Below, piece by piece: positions 5,479-9,519 of a stretch of 9,519 bases of DNA (position 1 is its first letter; each line of letters begins with the position of its first letter). Source of the DNA: CALMEC01 sp964440285 (lineage in GTDB: Bacteria > Actinomycetota > Thermoleophilia > Miltoncostaeales > Miltoncostaeaceae); the NCBI GenBank assembly GCA_964440285.1, contig CAYTRV010000079.1, positions 1 through 9,519 on the forward strand. The letters run 5' to 3'. The notes below the pieces were generated by a model that was given only the letters and a program-made list of their open reading frames with translations, did no database searches and was not told the origin of the DNA. The position numbers and the translations under genes are program-made.

Positions 5479-6555
5479 GTGGAGCTCGGCCTCGTCGGTC
5501 TCGCCAACTCCGGCAAGACTTCCCTGTTCAACCTGATCACCGGTGACGCGGCGGAGGTCGCCGTGTACCCGTACTCCACCCGGGAGCCACGGAAGGGCGC
5601 GGCGGACGTCCCGGATCCTCGAATCGACGCGATCGCCGACGTGCAGGACATCCCCCGTCGGGTCGCCGCCCAGGTGCAGGTCGTCGACATCGCGGGTTTG
5701 GCGGCCGGCGCCGGACGGGGCGAGGGGCTCGGCGGGCAGGCGCTCGGCCGCCTGCGCGAAGTCGATGCGCTGATCCACGTGGTCCGCGAGTTCGCGAACG
5801 CCGAGGTGGGGCATCCGCTGGAGCGGATCGATCCCGTCGCGGACGTCGAGGCGGTCGATCTGGAGCTGGCGCTCGCGGACCGGGAGCAGCTCGCACGCCG
5901 CGAGGAGAAGACAGCGAAGGCGGCACGCACGGGGAACGCGCAGGCCAGGGCGGAGTTGACGGCGATCGCGTCGCTCGCCGCGGTGCTCGACGAGGGGCAG
6001 CCGGCCCGAGCGGCGGGCAGTGAGGCGGCGCGCACCCTGGCCGGCGAGATGGGCCTGCTCACCGCGAAACCGGTCCTCTACCTCGTCAACACCGACGACC
6101 CGGGCGATCCCCCGGCCGACGTGGCGGCGCTTGCCGCCGCGAGCGGGGCGCAAGCCATGGCGCTGCCCGTCGGCGTGGAGCTCGAGCTGGCGGGGATGGA
6201 CCCGTCGGAGGCCGCCGAGCTGGCGGTGGAGCTCGGACTCGGCGAGGAGCGCGGCGCGCCCGCCCTGGTCGCGGTCGCCTACCGCCTACTCGACCTCGTG
6301 ACGTTCTTCACCGGATCGGGGCCGCCGGAGGCCCGTGCCTGGCCGATCACGCGGGGGACGACAGCCGACCGCGCGGCCGGGAAGATCCACTCCGACATGG
6401 AGCGCGGGTTCATCCGGGCCGAAGTCGTCGCGTGGGACAGCCTTGTCGCGGTCGGCTCGTTCGCGCGCGCGCGCGAGCAGGCGCTGGTGCGGATGGAAGG
6501 CAAGGACTACGTCGTGCAGGAAGGCGACGTGATGCAGATCCGCTTCAACGTCTAG
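5479..6555 (+). CDS. ychF: Redox-regulated ATPase YchF (Obg-family P-loop protein)
   Basis: A 358-residue protein (family about 363) of the YchF/OLA1 group, which binds ribosomes and prefers ATP to GTP. The P-loop is GLANSGKTS (7-15), then YPYSTREP (30-37), the switch motif DIAGLAAGAGRGEGLGGQ (70-87), H100 in LIHVVREF and a G4-like NTDD (204-207). The C-terminal TGS domain is complete: LVTFFTGSGPPEARAWPI, AAGKIHSDMERGFIRAEV and the terminal KDYVVQEGDVMQIRFNV. The P-loop differs from the usual GLPNVGKST at several places but keeps the essential Gly-Lys and a hydroxyl residue, so it should still bind nucleotide. It starts at GTG without a Shine-Dalgarno sequence. Its TAG stop overlaps the TAG stop of the opposing gene in the palindrome CTAG. 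A (CG)7 run at 6462-6475 lies in the TGS region. Confidence 0.92.
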   Translation: MELGLVGLANSGKTSLFNLITGDAAEVAVYPYSTREPRKGAADVPDPRIDAIADVQDIPRRVAAQVQVVDIAGLAAGAGRGEGLGGQALGRLREVDALIHVVREFANAEVGHPLERIDPVADVEAVDLELALADREQLARREEKTAKAARTGNAQARAELTAIASLAAVLDEGQPARAAGSEAARTLAGEMGLLTAKPVLYLVNTDDPGDPPADVAALAAASGAQAMALPVGVELELAGMDPSEAAELAVELGLGEERGAPALVAVAYRLLDLVTFFTGSGPPEARAWPITRGTTADRAAGKIHSDMERGFIRAEVVAWDSLVAVGSFARAREQALVRMEGKDYVVQEGDVMQIRFNV

Positions 6556-6920
6556 CGCGCCGTGCGTGCCCGCACCTGCCGCGCGCGGAGGCGAAGCAGG
6601 GCGGCGAGCTCAGCCGTCGGCTCGCAGGGGTCGGCGAGGACGTCGCCGCCGCGCACCGAGATCGCGGCCTGCACGCGACCCCGCACGCTCGCAACGAGCA
6701 CCTCGCCACAGAGCCTGGCACGCCCCTCGAGCGCGGCGAGGCGGCTGAGCACCAGCTCGTCGCTCGGCGCGGCGTCACGGATGACGACGTCGGTCCGGGG
6801 AGCGGCCACGCGGCCGCGCGCCAGGGTGATCAGCCGGCGCCGGGCCATCGCGCGCTCGAGCTCCGAGTGACGCTCGGCTGCCAGGGCCTCAGCCACGAAC
6901 GGGTGCAGGTTCAGGTTCAT
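6552..6920 (-). CDS. Small actinobacterial protein of unknown function
   Basis: A 122-residue protein. The N-terminus (MNLNLHPFVAEALAAERHSELERAMARRR) should be a charged helix. The rest, IRDAAPSDELVLSRLAALEG, LVASVRGRVQAAISVRGGDVLADPCEPTAELAALLRLRARQ, has a strand-helix pattern I associate with short unnamed actinobacterial proteins that resemble half of a GNAT acetyltransferase domain. That resemblance is from memory and no catalytic residue can be named. I chose the ATG at 6920 because a purine-rich GGGGGGA site lies just upstream. A leaderless start at ATG 6977 would fit the promoter at 6985-7014, but the extra 19 codons have low third-position G+C. Its stop overlaps the ychF stop by 4 bases, and it is divergent from the CGNR regulator. 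Confidence 0.7.
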   Translation of the reverse strand: MNLNLHPFVAEALAAERHSELERAMARRRLITLARGRVAAPRTDVVIRDAAPSDELVLSRLAALEGRARLCGEVLVASVRGRVQAAISVRGGDVLADPCEPTAELAALLRLRARQVRARTAR

Positions 6921-6943
6921 CGTCCCCCCGCCTTCTTGAATCA

Positions 6944-6958
6944 CGGGCCTGCGGCCCG
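6944..6958 (-). promoter_or_regulatory. Small hairpin in the leader of the 6552-6920 gene
   Basis: CGGGCC (6944-6949) and GGCCCG (6953-6958) form a 6-bp stem with a 3-base loop between the predicted transcription start (near 6978) and the ATG at 6920. It may affect stability or translation of the leader. I have no evidence for a specific role. Confidence 0.35.
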
Positions 6959-6984
6959 AGCACGCTTGCGAAACCATCAAGGCG

Positions 6985-7014
6985 AGTTTACTGGTTCCAT
7001 GGCAAACCTGTCAA
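6985..7014 (-). promoter_or_regulatory. Consensus promoter for the 6552-6920 gene
   Basis: On the minus strand a perfect TTGACA (7014-7009) is followed after 18 bases by TAAACT (6990-6985), a good -10. Transcription would start near 6978. This is the best-matching housekeeping promoter in the window. Confidence 0.65.
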
Positions 7015-7019
7015 GTTGA

Positions 7020-7047
7020 GTGACTGGTTGCCCTGATCGGCTAGACT
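7020..7047 (+). promoter_or_regulatory. Promoter of the CGNR regulator, probably leaderless
   Basis: GTGACT (7020-7025), 16 bases and TAGACT (7042-7047) form a plausible promoter. The -10 ends 7 bases before the ATG at 7055, and no ribosome-binding site is present, so the mRNA probably begins at the start codon. It lies back to back with the promoter of the opposite gene, and the two are only a few bases apart. Confidence 0.55.
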
Positions 7048-7054
7048 GATGGTC

Positions 7055-7612
7055 ATGTCCTCGACGCCCTCACCCGAGATCGCGCTCATCACATCGTTCA
7101 CGAACACGGTGAACCTGGAGGATGGCCCGGAGGAGCTGACGAGCAGCACCGCGCTCCGTGACTGGCTCGTGGGCCGCGGGCTACTCGCGTCCAAGGTGCC
7201 GGTGAGTCGCGAGGACTTGTCACGGGCGATCGCCCTTCGTGAAGCGGTGCGAGCGCTGATCGCCGCGAACAACGCCTGCGGCGAGGATCCCTCGGCGGCA
7301 GCCATCCTCGACGACGCTGCCGTGCGTGCGGGGGTCCGCCTGCGCTTCGACTGTTGCGGGGACGTGCGGGCGGAGCCGACCGCGCGCGGCGTGGACGGGG
7401 CGCTGGGGCACATCGTCGCCGCGGTCCACGCCGCGATCGCAGACGACTCGTGGTCGCGGCTCAAGGCGTGCGCGCGGGATCGATGCCGGTGGGTGTACTT
7501 CGACGAGTCGCGCAACCGGTCGAAGCGCTGGTGCTCGATGGAGGTCTGCGGCAACAGGGAGAAGGGCGAGGCCTTCCGCCGCCGCCACCGGGAGCACTCG
7601 CACCCGGCCTGA
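7055..7612 (+). CDS. CGNR zinc-finger protein (ABATE domain), putative transcription regulator
   Basis: A 185-residue protein of the CGNR family. Residues 1 to about 130 form the stress-linked ABATE-type helical domain (ITSFTNTVNLEDG, LRDWLVGRGLL, AIALREAVRALIAANN). The C-terminal zinc finger uses C139, C144, C160 and C165 in KACARDRCRWVYFDESRNRSKRWCSMEVCGNREKGEAFRRRHRE, ending in the CGNR signature (165-168). Such proteins are thought to bind DNA through the finger and sense a small ligand or stress through the N-terminal part. An in-frame ATG two codons earlier (7049) is possible, but 7055 fits the leaderless promoter better. It may regulate itself and the divergent small gene; that is inference from the shared intergenic region. 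Confidence 0.88.
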   Translation: MSSTPSPEIALITSFTNTVNLEDGPEELTSSTALRDWLVGRGLLASKVPVSREDLSRAIALREAVRALIAANNACGEDPSAAAILDDAAVRAGVRLRFDCCGDVRAEPTARGVDGALGHIVAAVHAAIADDSWSRLKACARDRCRWVYFDESRNRSKRWCSMEVCGNREKGEAFRRRHREHSHPA

Positions 7613-7630
7613 TCGAGCGGACGCGTGGAT

Positions 7631-7667
7631 GGCGGCCGGGACGGGAACGCGCCCCGTCCCGGCCGCC
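7631..7667. terminator. Strong bidirectional hairpin terminator
   Basis: GGCGGCCGGGACGGG (7631-7645) and its exact reverse complement (7653-7667) form a perfect 15-bp G+C stem with a 7-base loop. It sits between two converging stop codons, 18 bases after the CGNR stop and 5 bases after the VWA stop. It has no T-run, like many actinobacterial terminators, and should work in both directions. Confidence 0.8.
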
Positions 7668-7672
7668 GCGGC

Positions 7673-9292
7673 TCACTTCGTGGGCACCGAGATGGTGACC
7701 TGCCCCTGGCCTCGTGGCGCGGTGATCCGCCTGGCCGTCACGATGACCCGCCAGTTCCCGGGGATCGGCCTGGTGATGCGGAAGAACGCGAACGTGCCGC
7801 CGCGCCGGAAGACGACGCCCAGACGCTTGGTCGCCGGGGTGATCAACCGGCCCCTCGGGTCGCGCAGCGCGATCTGGAACGTGAACGTGCCGCCGGAGCT
7901 GACGAAGAACGTCACCTGCTTGAGGTTCCTCCTCAGCAGCCTGACGAACTGTCGCTGCTGGTTCGCTCTGAGGAACACGAACACCCGTGTCAGCAGGGCC
8001 CGCTGCCCCGTGCCCTGCCCGCGGCACTGGAAGTAGATGCCGCTCAGCTTCGCGGCGCTCTGGGTGGCGAAGTACCTGCCACCGGTCTCAGCGGCGATGC
8101 GCTTGAGGCGCGCGACGTCGACGGCCTGGAACGACGCCGGGTTGCCGAGTTGCACCACGCAGACCGGCCACGACCGCTGCGTGACGGCGTTGAACGTCCC
8201 AGGCGCCGCGAAGCGCAGGTGCCCGTTGTTGTACGTCCCGGCGTTGTGGCCGCCGTCGGTCAGGAAGATCACGAGCTTCGGCTTGTTCGGGTCGACCCCG
8301 GCTGCGTTGAGCGCCTCCCACGCCTTGTCCATGCCGATGTTGTAGTCGGTGCCGCCGCGGTTGATGATCCGCGCCCGCGCCCGTGCCTTGAGGAAGTTGA
8401 TCACCCCCTGGGAGGAGGTCCGGGTGAGGTCGAAGATCGGCTGGAAGTTGTTGTCGAACCCGACCGCCCCCAACCCGTCGGCCGTGCCGGAGAGATCCGC
8501 GAGCAGGCTGATCGCGTCCTTGCGCAGGAACGTCGGGTCGGTACCCGCCATTGAGCCGGAGATGTCGACGATCGCCTCGACGTCGTAGGGAACCCCCGGG
8601 GCGGCAGGCGTGAACGTCAGCGCCAGCACGATCAGCGTCCCCATGTTGCGGGTGATCGTCGCCCCGCCGGATGTCCCGAACTGGAGCTGGAGGGGTCCGT
8701 TGTACGGGACCGCGGGGGCGTTGAGCTGGAGGTCGTCGAAGGAAGCCACGCGAGCCGGGCTGACACGCGTGCCGTCTGCGAGCAGGATCCTGGGGTCGAC
8801 GGCACCTGATGGAAGCCGGGCCTGCACGTAGGCGACGCCGCCTGCCGGCATCACGATCCGGCGCGCAGCGCCGTCCACGATCCCCGTCGGCTGGGGCGCT
8901 CCGGTCGGCGGGGTGCCCTGGCAGAAGTCACGGACGTCGAGTGTGATGACGAGCCCCGCGGTGGGGTCGACGACACCGCCGAGCGTCGTCGAGGCGTTCC
9001 GCCCGGGGTCAACGAACGGCCTGCAGCCGTCGAACTCGGTGGCCACCAGCGTGAACGGCCCCGCCCCTGACGTCGTGATGGAGAACAGTCCGTTCTCGTC
9101 GGTGGAGAAGTCGGATCCCCCGAACGTGCCGGCGGCGTTCGTGGCCTGCACGCTCGCCGAGTCGACCGGGACGCCGGCGGTGTTGACGACCGTGCCGGTG
9201 ATCACCGCCTGCGCGACCGCACTGGACGCGAGTACGCCGATCACGCAGACCAGCAGCACGATACGGCGCTTCAGCCCCCGTGAGACGTTCAT
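7673..9292 (-). CDS. Secreted von Willebrand factor type A protein with carboxypeptidase-regulatory-like domain
   Basis: A 539-residue exported protein. A signal peptide covers residues 1-29 (basic SRGLKRR, hydrophobic IVLLVCVIGVLASSAV, probable cut after AQA). Next comes a carboxypeptidase-regulatory-like beta domain (about 30-90: ITGTVVNTAGVPVDSASV ... DENGLFSITTSG). The VWA domain spans about 236-420, with the metal site D243-x-S245-x-S247 (DISGS), T315 (GGTDYN) and D346 (FLTDGG), so the metal-dependent adhesion site is complete. The last 120 residues form a strand-rich module ending GGTFAFFRITRPIPGNWRVIV, somewhat like pre-peptidase C-type beta domains. Cysteines at 90, 124, 378 and 423 may form disulfides outside the cell. 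No sortase motif or C-terminal membrane anchor is seen, so it is probably released or loosely bound. The ATG at 9292 has AAAGGGG upstream and gives a proper signal peptide; longer starts do not. Partner and ligand are unknown. Confidence 0.88.
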   Translation of the reverse strand: MNVSRGLKRRIVLLVCVIGVLASSAVAQAVITGTVVNTAGVPVDSASVQATNAAGTFGGSDFSTDENGLFSITTSGAGPFTLVATEFDGCRPFVDPGRNASTTLGGVVDPTAGLVITLDVRDFCQGTPPTGAPQPTGIVDGAARRIVMPAGGVAYVQARLPSGAVDPRILLADGTRVSPARVASFDDLQLNAPAVPYNGPLQLQFGTSGGATITRNMGTLIVLALTFTPAAPGVPYDVEAIVDISGSMAGTDPTFLRKDAISLLADLSGTADGLGAVGFDNNFQPIFDLTRTSSQGVINFLKARARARIINRGGTDYNIGMDKAWEALNAAGVDPNKPKLVIFLTDGGHNAGTYNNGHLRFAAPGTFNAVTQRSWPVCVVQLGNPASFQAVDVARLKRIAAETGGRYFATQSAAKLSGIYFQCRGQGTGQRALLTRVFVFLRANQQRQFVRLLRRNLKQVTFFVSSGGTFTFQIALRDPRGRLITPATKRLGVVFRRGGTFAFFRITRPIPGNWRVIVTARRITAPRGQGQVTISVPTK

Positions 9293-9314
9293 TCGGCCAC
9301 CCCTTTCGATCGGT

Positions 9315-9363
9315 CCGGCTCCGAGACGTATGGCCCAGGGATTCATACGCGAACGGGAGCCGG
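9315..9363. repeat. Nested inverted repeats upstream of the VWA gene
   Basis: The outer arms CCGGCTCC (9315-9322) and GGAGCCGG (9356-9363) and the inner arms CGTATG (9327-9332) and CATACG (9344-9349) are both perfect inverted repeats, nested around an 11-base loop. As RNA this would be a long hairpin with an internal loop. As DNA it would be a two-part palindromic operator, since the possible -10 element lies inside it. Either role is inference. Confidence 0.6.
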
Positions 9364-9370
9364 CGGGCAA
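9342..9370 (-). promoter_or_regulatory. Candidate promoter of the VWA gene
   Basis: On the minus strand TTGCCC (9370-9365), 17 bases and TATGAA (9347-9342) match the consensus at four of six positions each. Transcription would start near 9335, about 43 bases before the ATG. The inner arm CATACG of the inverted repeat overlaps the -10, which would suit repression. Only a moderate match. Confidence 0.35.
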
Positions 9371-9433
9371 CTCCCTCGGCAGCATCGGCCCCGGCGCGGT
9401 CGGGGTCGATGCGTCAACTGTGGTTCGCGCCGC

Positions 9434-9519
9434 CTACTCGTCGCGGTCGAGGGTCCCGTCGTTGTCGTCGTCGTTGTCGCGGACGTTTGCGACGGCGTCG
9501 TTGTCGCGGTCGCGGTCAG
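9434..9519 (-). CDS. 3' end of a gene with an Asp-rich calcium-binding-type tail (partial)
   Basis: The last 27 codons of a minus-strand gene that continues beyond the window edge; its TAG stop is at 9436-9434. The visible residues read DRDRDNDAVANVRDNDDDND followed by GTLDRDE. The repeated D-x-D-x-D-G/N spacing is typical of thrombospondin type 3 or dockerin/EF-hand-like calcium loops at the ends of secreted proteins. It is in the same direction as the VWA gene with about 140 bases between, so both may belong to a surface-protein cluster. It is also possible that this is chance low-complexity sequence, because only the end is visible. Confidence 0.55.
   Translation of the reverse strand, partial: DRDRDNDAVANVRDNDDDNDGTLDRDE

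Noticed and set aside
5412..6062. N-terminal extension of YqeY opposite ychF
   Set aside because: The extension is Ser/Ala/Arg-rich shadow of ychF; the ATG at 5411 has a good ribosome-binding site and gives the family length.
7625..8554. 309-codon plus-strand open frame opposite the VWA gene
   Set aside because: Shadow frame rich in Arg, Gly and Val; the opposite strand has a signal peptide and a complete VWA metal site.

Overview
The window is about 68-70% G+C and almost fully coding. It has short intergenic gaps, GTG starts and several genes that appear to be transcribed without a 5' leader. Together with a membrane-fused ECF sigma factor, a CGNR zinc-finger regulator and other actinobacterial families, this suggests a chromosomal segment from an actinobacterium. 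I lean towards a Thermoleophilia/Solirubrobacterales-like lineage, but that is an inference from style and not a proof. I saw no rRNA, tRNA, CRISPR array, insertion sequence or phage gene.

Region 1 (1-1309): a structured upstream region with a near-perfect hairpin and three CGTAAGG repeats precedes an ECF-type sigma factor. The sigma factor continues into one probable transmembrane segment and a long Ser/Gly/Asp/Arg-rich disordered tail. Region 2 (1465-3765, plus strand): a probable operon holds methylmalonyl-CoA epimerase, a cobalamin-binding radical SAM enzyme and a translationally coupled 74-residue protein of unknown function. Region 3 (3772-4439, minus strand): a Phd/VapB-type antitoxin and a PIN-domain VapC toxin overlap by 4 bp and share a promoter loaded with repeats. 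Region 4 (4451-5411, minus strand): a yqeY-like gene is followed one base later by a pyridoxamine-phosphate-oxidase-fold protein and a hairpin terminator. Region 5 (5465-6555, plus strand): ychF is divergent from yqeY and has an unusual P-loop. Region 6 (6552-7612): a small minus-strand gene overlaps the end of ychF and is divergent from a CGNR zinc-finger regulator; both promoters are readable in the shared gap. Region 7 (7631-9519): a perfect 15-bp hairpin separates the CGNR gene from a secreted von Willebrand factor A protein on the minus strand. Upstream of that lies the 3' end of another minus-strand gene with a calcium-binding-type Asp-rich tail.

Most units look independent: housekeeping (mce, yqeY, ychF), regulation (sigma factor, CGNR), toxin-antitoxin and cell surface. 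The least explained parts are the radical SAM plus small-protein pair, the tethered sigma factor, and the palindromic elements upstream of the sigma, vapBC and VWA genes.
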